From positions 310,001-374,000 of the forward strand of contig JACKCC010000008.1 of NCBI GenBank assembly GCA_020634245.1: a stretch of 64,000 nucleotides of DNA. Direction: 5' to 3'. Positions within the stretch are counted from its first letter, which is position 1, and the number at the start of each line of letters is the position of its first letter. Below the pieces are notes generated by a model. That model ran no database searches. It was not told where the DNA came from and worked only from the letters and a program-made list of their open reading frames with translations. This DNA comes from Ardenticatenaceae bacterium. Its GTDB lineage: Bacteria; Chloroflexota; Anaerolineae; Promineifilales; Promineifilaceae. The translations under genes and the position numbers were made by a program. Below are positions 26,027-34,380 of the stretch, piece after piece.

Positions 26027-26113
26027 CACGTTCATTGCTCGAAAGCAGCATTTGAATTATGATTTTATTGTTCACGGCTTTTGGGAGCTGACCACAATGA
26101 GTAAGGGAATCCC

Positions 26114-26977
26114 ATGAGACAATCCATCTATTCCAACAAACGGCCGTTCCGCCCCGCATCCTCCAGCGCCAACAAACCTATGGAACTGGAGCTAAGTTTT
26201 TTCGTCATCATTGTTTTGAGCGGCGTATATATCGCTTACGAATTAATGGCCGAACCGCGTGGCGGACACCCATTCGGTCATTGGCTGGGTATTATCGGCA
26301 CACTGCTAATGGTGATGACCGAGATTTTGTACAGCTTGCGCAAGCGGACCCGGCTGTTGAATTGGGGTGGGCCGGTGCGTTACTGGCTGTCGTTTCACAT
26401 TTTCACAGGGATTGTCGGGCCGTTTATGGTGCTCATGCACACTGGTTTGCAGTTTCGCGGACTGGCCGGGGTAACGTTTATTTTAACGGCCGTTGTCGCT
26501 GGCAGTGGGTTTGTCGGCCGTTACTTATACACAGCCCTGCCCCGCTCGTTAACCGGTGTAGTCGCCTCGCGCAGTCAAATTGAAGCGGAAGCGCAGCAAT
26601 TGGAAACGGCCGTCAATCAATTCCAGGCTCAAAAATCACAGCACGTCCAACAAATCATCGCCCAACTCAGCCAGCGTGACACAAACCGCAATGCCTTCCT
26701 GACCGTATTCGGCCGTTCCTTCTACCAGTGGCGCTATCGGCGCAAACTCAACCGGGTACTGCGCCAGCTCAATGAAATCGAAGAATCGCAGCGCCGCCAG
26801 TTAGGTGAACTACTATCCCGCCAACGGGAACTGGCGCGCCAGGCTGAAATGTTGGACGCTGCCCGGCGCTTGCTGCGTTACTGGCATATTTTGCACGTTC
26901 CCATTGGGTTAACCCTTTTCTTTTCCGTGGCCATTCATATTATTGCGACGTTTTATTTTCGAGCAGGTCTGTTTTAA
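26114..26977 (+). CDS. Di-heme b membrane protein with an internal coiled coil
   Basis: A 287-residue membrane protein. Helices lie at about 25-45, 56-75, 88-112, 116-141 and 258-283. His95 and His109 in the third helix and His261 and His275 in the last are both 14 residues apart, the classic spacing for four axial ligands of two stacked b hemes across a membrane. Between helices four and five is a Gln/Arg/Glu-rich coiled coil (about 150-250) that probably lies in the cytoplasm. Its stop overlaps the next start (TAATG), coupling it to the 18-heme cytochrome. Inferred: passes electrons across the membrane from quinol to that cytochrome. Family name not recognised. Confidence 0.85.
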   Translation: MRQSIYSNKRPFRPASSSANKPMELELSFFVIIVLSGVYIAYELMAEPRGGHPFGHWLGIIGTLLMVMTEILYSLRKRTRLLNWGGPVRYWLSFHIFTGIVGPFMVLMHTGLQFRGLAGVTFILTAVVAGSGFVGRYLYTALPRSLTGVVASRSQIEAEAQQLETAVNQFQAQKSQHVQQIIAQLSQRDTNRNAFLTVFGRSFYQWRYRRKLNRVLRQLNEIEESQRRQLGELLSRQRELARQAEMLDAARRLLRYWHILHVPIGLTLFFSVAIHIIATFYFRAGLF

Positions 26978-28479
26978 TGATGCGACAACACACACTGGTT
27001 GAACGCCAGCATCCCATCTTTTCACCCATCGCGATTATTTCCACCTTAATCCTGGCCGGTACGCTGGCCGTTGTCGTTTATTTAACCGGCGGGCAGGCTT
27101 TTAGTCCGGGGGATTTGTCGGACATCAACAACAGCGGTCAACCGGTTAATAATTTCCACACCCACGCCGAATTTGGCGGCGACTGTGCCCAGTGCCACAC
27201 ACCATTCAAAGGTATCGAAGCAGCACGCTGCGAAACCTGCCATATCAGTGTGGGGCAGGAGCGGCAGACGGGAGAAGGGCTGCACGGCCGTTTACAAGAC
27301 ACCTCAGAATGCGCCACCTGCCACCTGGATCATCGGGGTAGTGATTATAATTTGCTGACAACGGCCGTAACCAACTTCGACCACAGCGTCACCCCATTCA
27401 GCCTGGCCCAGCACGACCGCGATTACGACGGCCACAGCCTGGCCTGCACCGCCTGCCATGTCAGCGAAACCGATTACAGTGTCTCCCTGAACGCCTGCGC
27501 CAACTGCCACGAAAACGCCGCCCCCGACTTCATGGCTTTGCACCTGCAAACCTACGGCAATGACTGCCTTCTCTGCCACGACGGCCTGGACAGCATGGCC
27601 CAATTCACCATGGACGACCATGCCCAGGTTTTTGCTTTAACCGGCACTCATGCCCAGACCGCTTGCGAAAGCTGCCACAGTAACGGCCAATTTGAAGGCA
27701 CATCGCAAGAATGTGCCGCCTGCCACGAAGAACCCGACACCCACCGCGGCTTGTTTGGCCCCAACTGCACTGAATGTCACATCCCCGATGGCTGGCGGCC
27801 GGCCACGATGGATGGCCAGCCCTTTGAGCATGCCGCCAGCACCGGTTTTAGCCTGATCACCCATGTCACCAACTACGACAACCAGCCCTTCACCTGCCGC
27901 ACCTGCCACACCAGCCAGGAATCATTCACCTTCACCAGTGCCCAATGTTCTGCCTGCCATGCCCAGGCCGATCCCCAGTTTATCGCTGACCATACAGCCC
28001 AGTTTGGCACCGAATGTCTGGCCTGCCATGATGGCACAGGGGCAATGACCAATTTTGACCATAATCAAGTATGGCCGCTAGAAGGGCAGCATGCTGCACA
28101 GGAGTGTACCACCTGCCATATCAATCAAGTTTTTGTTGGCACACCCCGTGAGTGCGTCGCCTGCCATGAAGAGCCGGTCATTCATGCCGGTTTATTTGGA
28201 TTGGATTGTGCTAACTGCCATACGGCCGTTGCCTGGCAGCCCGCCCGCCTGCGCCAGCACACCTTCCCGCTCGATCATGGCGAACAGGGCGAACTAGCCT
28301 GCGAAACCTGCCACACCACCACCTACACCCAGTACACCTGCTACAACTGCCACGAACACGATCCCGCCCAAACCGAAAGTAAGCATCTGGAAGAAGGCAT
28401 CAGTCCGCAGGAACTACCCGATTGCGCTGCCTGCCATCCCACCGGTCGGGAACATGAAGCCGAAGGCGGCGACGATTAA
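26977..28479 (+). CDS. 18-heme c-type cytochrome, membrane-anchored
   Basis: A 500-residue protein with one N-terminal helix (IAIISTLILAGTLAVVVYL) and no obvious cleavage site, then 18 CXXCH motifs (from CAQCH, CETCH, CATCH to CETCH, CYNCH, CAACH). Two internal repeat arrays are visible, each with an ECxACHEEPxxHxGLFGxxC block (CAACHEEPDTHRGLFG and CVACHEEPVIHAGLFG). The phrase AFSPGDLS after the helix resembles the PGD turn that opens the two cytochromes downstream. Translationally coupled to the di-heme b protein, so the pair probably forms a quinol-to-periplasm conduit. The C-terminus is acidic. Confidence 0.93.
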   Translation: MMRQHTLVERQHPIFSPIAIISTLILAGTLAVVVYLTGGQAFSPGDLSDINNSGQPVNNFHTHAEFGGDCAQCHTPFKGIEAARCETCHISVGQERQTGEGLHGRLQDTSECATCHLDHRGSDYNLLTTAVTNFDHSVTPFSLAQHDRDYDGHSLACTACHVSETDYSVSLNACANCHENAAPDFMALHLQTYGNDCLLCHDGLDSMAQFTMDDHAQVFALTGTHAQTACESCHSNGQFEGTSQECAACHEEPDTHRGLFGPNCTECHIPDGWRPATMDGQPFEHAASTGFSLITHVTNYDNQPFTCRTCHTSQESFTFTSAQCSACHAQADPQFIADHTAQFGTECLACHDGTGAMTNFDHNQVWPLEGQHAAQECTTCHINQVFVGTPRECVACHEEPVIHAGLFGLDCANCHTAVAWQPARLRQHTFPLDHGEQGELACETCHTTTYTQYTCYNCHEHDPAQTESKHLEEGISPQELPDCAACHPTGREHEAEGGDD

Positions 28480-28502
28480 AGATCAGATTTCATAGGTTTT
28501 GC

Positions 28503-28542
28503 GTGAAACGTGATGCGCGACCAAGGCTTCATCACGTTTCAC
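28503..28542. repeat. Perfect inverted repeat after the 18-heme gene
   Basis: GTGAAACGTGATG and CATCACGTTTCAC, 14 bases apart, with no T-run. It could end or protect the upstream message, or be a repeat element. The gap 28480-28705 otherwise holds only the palindrome at 28626. Confidence 0.6.
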
Positions 28543-28625
28543 GACTTGTAAACCCTGCGAATTCTATAAGCCAAAGTTAAACAGTGAAAAGCCCCGGTTT
28601 CCCGGTGGAGCCGTCAATCGTCCAG

Positions 28626-28641
28626 TAGTACGTGAGTACTA
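28626..28641. promoter_or_regulatory. Palindrome TAGTAC-GTGA-GTACTA, candidate operator
   Basis: Perfect 6-4-6 palindrome with the same arms as 13765-13780, about 65 bases before the ferredoxin start at 28706. It suggests shared control of the regulator/oxidase region and this electron-transfer cluster. Confidence 0.5.
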
Positions 28642-28705
28642 ATTTCAAATTTACTCGTTACCTTTGGCTACCCTAAACGACTTTAGCATCGGTAAAGGAA
28701 TTGTT

Positions 28706-29023
28706 ATGGCTAAAGAAGGATTTTTTCGTTCGTTATTCAAAGGCTCCGATTCGGAAACGGGCCAGCCAGAAAACCTGGCCCAGCTAGGGCGCGTCGTGCC
28801 TGATGCCAGCCGCTGTGTGCAATGCGGCATTTGTGGCTATAACTGCCCTGTCGGCATCCAGGTGCGCGATTATGCCCATCGTGGCCTACCGGTGGATGAT
28901 CCGCGCTGTATCACCTGTGGCAACTGCATCAACGTTTGTCCGCGTGGTACGCTGCGTTGGGAAACCCAGGCCCATTCACTCGTTTTGGGACGATTCCTGC
29001 TCACAGCCGATACGAACGTGTAA
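28706..29023 (+). CDS. Two-cluster [4Fe-4S] ferredoxin, HdrC/GlpC-like
   Basis: A 105-residue soluble protein with two complete cysteine sets, CVQCGICGYNCP (about residue 32) and CITCGNCINVCP (about 66), spaced as in the ferredoxin domains of HdrC/GlpC-type and succinate dehydrogenase-like subunits. No signal peptide, so it acts in the cytoplasm. ATG 28706 is chosen over 28664 because AAAGGA lies seven bases upstream. It is 45 bases before the FAD oxidoreductase and most likely its electron partner, linking NAD(P)H or ferredoxin pools to the membrane cytochromes. Confidence 0.9.
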   Translation: MAKEGFFRSLFKGSDSETGQPENLAQLGRVVPDASRCVQCGICGYNCPVGIQVRDYAHRGLPVDDPRCITCGNCINVCPRGTLRWETQAHSLVLGRFLLTADTNV

Positions 29024-29068
29024 TTCGAAACCCCAAGGCAAAATCCTTCGGGTCTGTAAAGGAACCTT

Positions 29069-30448
29069 ATGCAACCAATTCGTTACGTCATCGTCGGGAA
29101 CGGCGCGGCTGGTGTGACTGCCGCTGAGACCATACGCCACCAAGACCCCATGGGGGAAATCACGATTGTGAGTGCTGAACCATACCCCATGTACTCCCGG
29201 CCAGGTTTGGCCTACCTTCTCATCAATGAGATTCCCCGGCAGCAGGTATTCGCCCGCCAGCCGGAATGGTATCAGCAAATGTGTATTAACCTGTTGTTTG
29301 GCCTTGCCGAACGATTGGATGTGGATCAGCAGCAGGTTATTTTGGGTGACGGCCGTATCCTCCCTTACGACCGCCTGCTTATCGCCACCGGGGCCAGGGC
29401 CGTCCCCCCGCCTTATCCCGGCGCAGAGCTGAAAGGCGTCGTCTACCTTGACACCCTCGATGGCACACTGGCGCTCGTGAAACAAGCCAAACGACGGCGG
29501 CGGGCCGTCGTCATCGGCGGCGGCATCACTGCATTAGAAATGACCGAAGGCCTCGCTCACAATGGCGTCGATACCCATTATTTCCTGCGCCGCAACCGGC
29601 TGTGGAGCAAAGTCTTCAACGATACTGAAGCCAGCCTGCTGGAAAAACGGATGCGCGATCACCATATAAACATTCATTACAACACCGAAGCAACCGAAAT
29701 ATTGGGCGACAGAAAAGGGCGTGTCCGGGCTGTCCGCCTGGAAGACGGCCGTGAATTCAAATGTGACATCGTCGGCGTCGCCATCGGCGTTAAACCCCAA
29801 ATCGATCTCATCCAAAACTCTCCCATCAAAACAGACCGGGCTATTTTGGTCAATGAATTCATGCAAAGCAGCCAGCGCAACGTCTTTGCTGCCGGTGACT
29901 GCGCTCAAGTCTATGACCGCTGGACAAATAAGCACACACTCGACATTCTCTGGCCTAGTGCTGTTGCCGAAGGACACGCCGCCGCGCTCAACATGTGCGG
30001 CCAACAGATACCGTACGAAAAAGGCAGTCCGTTCAATGCCTGCCTTTTGTATGGCTTGCATATCACCACCATGGGCCAAATCAATCCCCACCAAGATGAT
30101 GACAGCGATGAAGGCCCTGAAGTAATGCAGTACCTGTCGCGCGGCTCCTCTGAAGTCTGGTATACCTACCCGCGCCACTATGCCAGCGCCTGGTCAAATG
30201 ATGGCGAAAACACGCTGCGCCTGGTGCTGGACGGCGATTACCTGGTCGGTGCGCTCATTGTCGGCGAACAGAGCACGGCCGATCCATTACGCTACATTAT
30301 CGAAAACCGAATTAATTTTCGTGAAGTTCACCCGGATTTATCTATTGGCGGCTTGGCCTTAAAGAGAAGTTTGCAGCAGTTCTGGTCTAATTTGAACCGG
30401 AATCAGGCTGGGTCTTACCCGAATCCCCAAAATATCATCATTGAATAA
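29069..30448 (+). CDS. FAD/NAD(P)-dependent oxidoreductase
   Basis: A 459-residue pyridine nucleotide-disulfide oxidoreductase-type protein. FAD site GNGAAGVTAAE (about 11-21), NAD(P) site VVIGGGITALEMTEG (about 150-165) and second FAD motif VFAAGDCAQV (about 272). It resembles rubredoxin/ferredoxin reductase and the NirB N-terminal half; the redox CXXC of disulfide reductases is absent. The C-terminal region (SIGGLALKRSLQQFWSNL) is of a type seen in NAD(P)H:acceptor subunits. Cytoplasmic. Paired with the ferredoxin just upstream; inferred to load or unload electrons for the cytochrome cluster. Confidence 0.9.
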   Translation: MQPIRYVIVGNGAAGVTAAETIRHQDPMGEITIVSAEPYPMYSRPGLAYLLINEIPRQQVFARQPEWYQQMCINLLFGLAERLDVDQQQVILGDGRILPYDRLLIATGARAVPPPYPGAELKGVVYLDTLDGTLALVKQAKRRRRAVVIGGGITALEMTEGLAHNGVDTHYFLRRNRLWSKVFNDTEASLLEKRMRDHHINIHYNTEATEILGDRKGRVRAVRLEDGREFKCDIVGVAIGVKPQIDLIQNSPIKTDRAILVNEFMQSSQRNVFAAGDCAQVYDRWTNKHTLDILWPSAVAEGHAAALNMCGQQIPYEKGSPFNACLLYGLHITTMGQINPHQDDDSDEGPEVMQYLSRGSSEVWYTYPRHYASAWSNDGENTLRLVLDGDYLVGALIVGEQSTADPLRYIIENRINFREVHPDLSIGGLALKRSLQQFWSNLNRNQAGSYPNPQNIIIE

Positions 30449-30533
30449 GCCATACTCGAATGGAGGGAATGGTCAGGACAAATATCCCGAACTGAGATCG
30501 AGTCTGGCTGTCAAGCAGCAGGAAAGGTGAGAT

Positions 30534-32729
30534 ATGTTACGACGAATTCTTCTAATTCTTTTAGCCATTATGATTTTCATGGGGGTTGTTGGTGGAGCCG
30601 GGACATACACAATCGCATCGCAAGCGCCGTTTTTGCCTGGAGACTGGTTGTTTCCAATTCAGGTTTGGTCAGAACAAACCTGGAGCCTAACGTTTAATGA
30701 TAGTCCAGTACAACGAGCCGCCATTCTACTGACCATTTTGGAACGCCGGCTGGATGGATTAGAGGCAGTTCAAGGGACGGAAAATGAATTAGCAGCCATT
30801 TCTTATGTGGATGCGGCGCTGGATCAGGCACTGTTGGCGATTAATGATTTGCCGGTTAATGAACGGGCCGGATGGGAAGCCCGGCTGCTGATTTTGTCGG
30901 AACGGGCACTGGCCTTGATGGATGGTTTGGATGTGATGCAAGCTGACCCGGTGGACACGGCCGTTCTCGCTCTCATCGACAAATTCACATCACTTCTACA
31001 AATCATGGTGGGCACCGACCGTTCTGCCACAGACCTGGCTGATTTAGCCAACACCCAAACGGATTTTAATGCCAATGCGGAAACTGAAACCCGCGGTTCC
31101 AGCATCGCGTTGTTAAACGACACCCGCAACGTCCCCTTTTTACAAGGAAATATAAATCACAGCTTCTTCCCATTAATGGGTGGTCATGCCGATATTAGCT
31201 GCGAGACCTGCCACAGCAGCGGCGATTACGAGGGCACAGATGCCCGCTGTATTGCCTGTCATGCTAAAGATGAACCTCATGATGGCGTATACGGCCGTGA
31301 CTGCACCATTTGCCACAACATCAACACCTGGCAGGAAGTCACTTACGACCATCGTTTCATCGGCAGCAATGACTGTTCCACCTGCCATAATCCGCCGGCT
31401 AACCACTTTGAAGGCGCTTGCCGCGACTGCCACAGCGACACCACGAATTTCCGCAATGCCACTTTTGACCATTCGCGTATTGGCAGCCAGGACTGCGCCG
31501 CCTGTCATAACCCGCCAGCCAACCATTACGCCGGAGCCTGCCGGGCCTGCCACAGCGACACCACCAATTTCCGCAATGCCAGTTTTAACCATGCAACCAT
31601 TGGCGGAACCGACTGCTCGTCGTGCCATAACCCGCCAGCCAACCACTTTTCCGGGGCCTGCCGGGCCTGCCACAGCGATACTACCAATTTCCGCAATGCC
31701 AGCTTTAACCACTCTGGTATCGGCAATCAAGACTGCTCGTCGTGCCACAACCCGCCGGCCAACCACTTTGCCGGGGCCTGCCGCGACTGCCACAGCGATA
31801 CCGGCAACTTCCGCAACGCCAGCTTCAATCATTCCGGCATCGGCAATCAGGACTGCTCGTCGTGCCATAACCCGCCGGCCAACCACTTTTCCGGGGCCTG
31901 CCGGGCCTGTCACAGCGATACCGGCAACTTCCGCAATGCCAGCTTCAACCATTCCGGCATCGGCAATCAGGACTGCTCGGCTTGTCACAACCCGCCCCAA
32001 GGTCATTACTCCGGGGCCTGCCGGACATGTCACAGTGACACGAACAACTTCCGCAATGCATCGTTCAGTCATGCCAACATCGGCAGTCAGGACTGTTCGG
32101 CTTGCCATAATCCGCCGCAAGGTCATTTTGCCGGGGCGTGTAAGACCTGCCACAGTGACACCAACAATTTCCGCAACGCCTCGTTCAGTCATGCCAACAT
32201 CGGCGGCCAGGATTGTTCGGCCTGTCATAACCCGCCGCAGGGCCACTTCAGCGGCGCATGTTCGACTTGCCATCAGGATACGAATAATTTCCGTAATGCC
32301 AATTTCAGTCACGCCAACATCGGCGGCCAGGATTGTTCGGCCTGCCATAATCCACCGGGCAACCATTTTCCCGGAGCCTGTACAAGCTGTCATCAGGATA
32401 CCGGCAACTTCAGGAATGTGAATTTCAATCACAGTGGATTAACGGACTGCCAATCTTGCCATGCACGGCCGTCTAATCACTTCCAGGGCCAATGCTCCGA
32501 TTGTCACAACACCAATTCCTGGGGCGGCGCATCATTTGCTCACAGCTTCCCGATCAATCACAAGGGGGCAAATGGCGACTGTGCAAAATGCCATCCCGGC
32601 GGAGATACAGCAAATTACACCTGCCAAACCTGCCACGATTACGGCAAAATGGACAACGAGCACAAAGAAGAAAATAACTACTCACATAATTGTGTGGCCT
32701 GCCATGCTGATGGGAAAAAACATGATTAA
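30534..32729 (+). CDS. 26-heme c-type cytochrome made of nine 40-residue di-heme repeats
   Basis: A 731-residue protein. An N-terminal helix (LLILLAIMIFMGVVGGAG) is followed by a helical domain opening with LPGDWLFPIQVWSEQ, resembling DUF5667 (to about residue 165), and a linker. Then come 26 CXXCH motifs: three in an entry segment, eighteen in nine tandem modules (residues about 280-639; unit DCSSCHNPPANHF, ACRACHSDT, NFRNASFNHSGIG), and five in a C-terminal cap. Conserved His in NHF and FNHS are likely distal ligands. The regular di-heme pitch suggests a linear heme wire. Its paralogue follows at 32870. Start after GGAAAGGTGAGAT. Confidence 0.95.
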   Translation: MLRRILLILLAIMIFMGVVGGAGTYTIASQAPFLPGDWLFPIQVWSEQTWSLTFNDSPVQRAAILLTILERRLDGLEAVQGTENELAAISYVDAALDQALLAINDLPVNERAGWEARLLILSERALALMDGLDVMQADPVDTAVLALIDKFTSLLQIMVGTDRSATDLADLANTQTDFNANAETETRGSSIALLNDTRNVPFLQGNINHSFFPLMGGHADISCETCHSSGDYEGTDARCIACHAKDEPHDGVYGRDCTICHNINTWQEVTYDHRFIGSNDCSTCHNPPANHFEGACRDCHSDTTNFRNATFDHSRIGSQDCAACHNPPANHYAGACRACHSDTTNFRNASFNHATIGGTDCSSCHNPPANHFSGACRACHSDTTNFRNASFNHSGIGNQDCSSCHNPPANHFAGACRDCHSDTGNFRNASFNHSGIGNQDCSSCHNPPANHFSGACRACHSDTGNFRNASFNHSGIGNQDCSACHNPPQGHYSGACRTCHSDTNNFRNASFSHANIGSQDCSACHNPPQGHFAGACKTCHSDTNNFRNASFSHANIGGQDCSACHNPPQGHFSGACSTCHQDTNNFRNANFSHANIGGQDCSACHNPPGNHFPGACTSCHQDTGNFRNVNFNHSGLTDCQSCHARPSNHFQGQCSDCHNTNSWGGASFAHSFPINHKGANGDCAKCHPGGDTANYTCQTCHDYGKMDNEHKEENNYSHNCVACHADGKKHD
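31371..32450 (+). repeat. Nine tandem 120-bp repeats (coding)
   Basis: Each 120-base unit encodes a 40-residue di-heme module. Central copies are nearly identical (the codons for HNPPANHF and SGACRACHSDT recur exactly every 120 bases from 31611 to 31970), while outer copies are more diverged, as expected of unequal crossing-over. Confidence 0.95.
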
Positions 32730-32869
32730 GTGGCGCATGTGAAAATAATGACTGCTTTTTTATGAGTTGTGGTAAATCCCAGGCACAAATTGTACCTGGG
32801 ATTACCTGCATTTTATGGGCAGCCGGGCGACTTTTGGAGCCTGTGGCTAATCACAAAAGGGGGTTTTTG

Positions 32870-34267
32870 ATGAGACGTTCAATTTTAACAATTACAGCCT
32901 TGCTGGTATTTGTGGTTATTGTCGGCACGGCCATTACCCACAATCTGGCTTTCACTGCACCATATCGGCCGGGAGACGCTTTGTTTGGCGTTCAGGAGGT
33001 ATCAGAACAGCTTTGGGGACTGGGTTTTAACGGAGATAGCATGGATCGGGCACAGGTTCAATTAGGTTTGATGGCGCATCGAATGGATGATTTAACGGCC
33101 GTACAAGGCACACCTAATGAAGCTGCGGCCGTTTCCGCCCTGACCCGCGCCCATAAACGAGCCGTAACCGCCATTGCCGAAGCGCCAACATCTGAACAAT
33201 CAGCCTTGCAAACCAGGCTCGACCGCATTTCGCTGCAAGCGCTGGATCAGCTGACCAGCTTGAGTGATGCCGGGTCTCCAACCATTCTGGCCCTGCGCGA
33301 TCAAATCGAAAGCAGCATGTCGGCGATGGAAGTGGCGGTCGCGGCCACGGCCGTTCCCTCGCCACAACCAACAGCCACGGCCGCCGCAACGGAAACGGCC
33401 GTGTTCCAGGGCAATCAGCTCGACGATCCCAGACTCATCCCCTTCCCACCCGAAGCCGACATCCTGGAAGCCCACAGCTTCTTCGCCCTGACCGGCGGCC
33501 ACGCCAACCTGCTTTGCTCCAACTGCCACAGCGGTGAAACTTACCAGGGTACACCGGCCAATTGTGCCGCCTGCCATACTGACAAAGACGCCCACCAGGG
33601 CACATACGGTACCGACTGCGCCGCCTGTCACACCATCGACGACTGGCAAAACGCCGCCTTTGATCACAGCCTCATTGGGGCACAGGACTGCGCAGACTGC
33701 CACACAGCGCCGGAGAATCATTATCCCGGCGCCTGCCGTGCCTGCCACACCGACACCACCGATTTCAACGTTGTCTTCTTTGATCATGCCGTTGTCAGCG
33801 GCCAGGACTGCGCTGTTTGTCATGCTGCCCCAGCCAACCATTATCCCGGCGCTTGCGTCAACTGTCACCAAGACACCGGAAACTTCCGTAACATCAACTT
33901 TAGCCATGCCGGATTGACCGATTGTGCCGCCTGCCATATTGCCCCGGCCAATCATTTCCCTGGCCAGTGCTCGGCTTGCCACAATACAACCACTTTTGCC
34001 GGGGCCACCTTCAATCACACCTTCCCCATTTATCATGGCAATGCCAATGGCGACTGTACCACCTGTCACCCCGGCAACGATACGCGCACTTACACCTGCT
34101 ACAGCTGCCACAACCAGCAAGAAATGATTAGTGAACACAGCGAGGAAGGAATCGGCGATCTTTCTAACTGCGTGCGCTGCCATGCCAACGGCGAGGAGCA
34201 CGATGGCGAAGACGGCAATGGCGATGAACATGAAGATGGCGGCGAAGAACACGAAGATGATGATTAA
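32870..34267 (+). CDS. 12-heme c-type cytochrome, short paralogue of the 26-heme protein
   Basis: A 465-residue protein with the same plan as its neighbour: N-terminal helix, PGDALFGVQEVSEQ helical domain (DUF5667-like), a Thr/Ala/Pro linker, then 12 CXXCH motifs. It shares the entry segment (CSNCHSGETYQGTPANCAAC matches CETCHSSGDYEGTDARCIAC) and the cap (FPIYHGNANGDCTTCHPG matches FPINHKGANGDCAKCHPG), but has only two full di-heme modules where the neighbour has nine. The tail is strongly acidic with His (GDEHEDGGEEHEDDD), perhaps binding metal. ATG 32870 chosen for AAAGGGGG upstream, not 32762. Confidence 0.94.
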   Translation: MRRSILTITALLVFVVIVGTAITHNLAFTAPYRPGDALFGVQEVSEQLWGLGFNGDSMDRAQVQLGLMAHRMDDLTAVQGTPNEAAAVSALTRAHKRAVTAIAEAPTSEQSALQTRLDRISLQALDQLTSLSDAGSPTILALRDQIESSMSAMEVAVAATAVPSPQPTATAAATETAVFQGNQLDDPRLIPFPPEADILEAHSFFALTGGHANLLCSNCHSGETYQGTPANCAACHTDKDAHQGTYGTDCAACHTIDDWQNAAFDHSLIGAQDCADCHTAPENHYPGACRACHTDTTDFNVVFFDHAVVSGQDCAVCHAAPANHYPGACVNCHQDTGNFRNINFSHAGLTDCAACHIAPANHFPGQCSACHNTTTFAGATFNHTFPIYHGNANGDCTTCHPGNDTRTYTCYSCHNQQEMISEHSEEGIGDLSNCVRCHANGEEHDGEDGNGDEHEDGGEEHEDDD

Positions 34268-34380
34268 GGAGGTAATTGGCACAAAGTTTATTTTGAGGAA
34301 AAAAGATGGCAAAGCTGGAAACGGCCGTACACATCATTCCAGCCAGACCAATTTATAAAATTGCAAGAGGAGATACGAGT

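Noticed and set aside
31173..32432. Long frames overlapping the 26-heme repeat on both strands
   Set aside because: Open only because the 120-bp repeat lacks stops in several frames; the heme frame has the signal peptide and 26 CXXCH motifs.
31371..32450. CRISPR array, suggested by regular repeats
   Set aside because: Units are 120 bases, contiguous and coding, without unique spacers.
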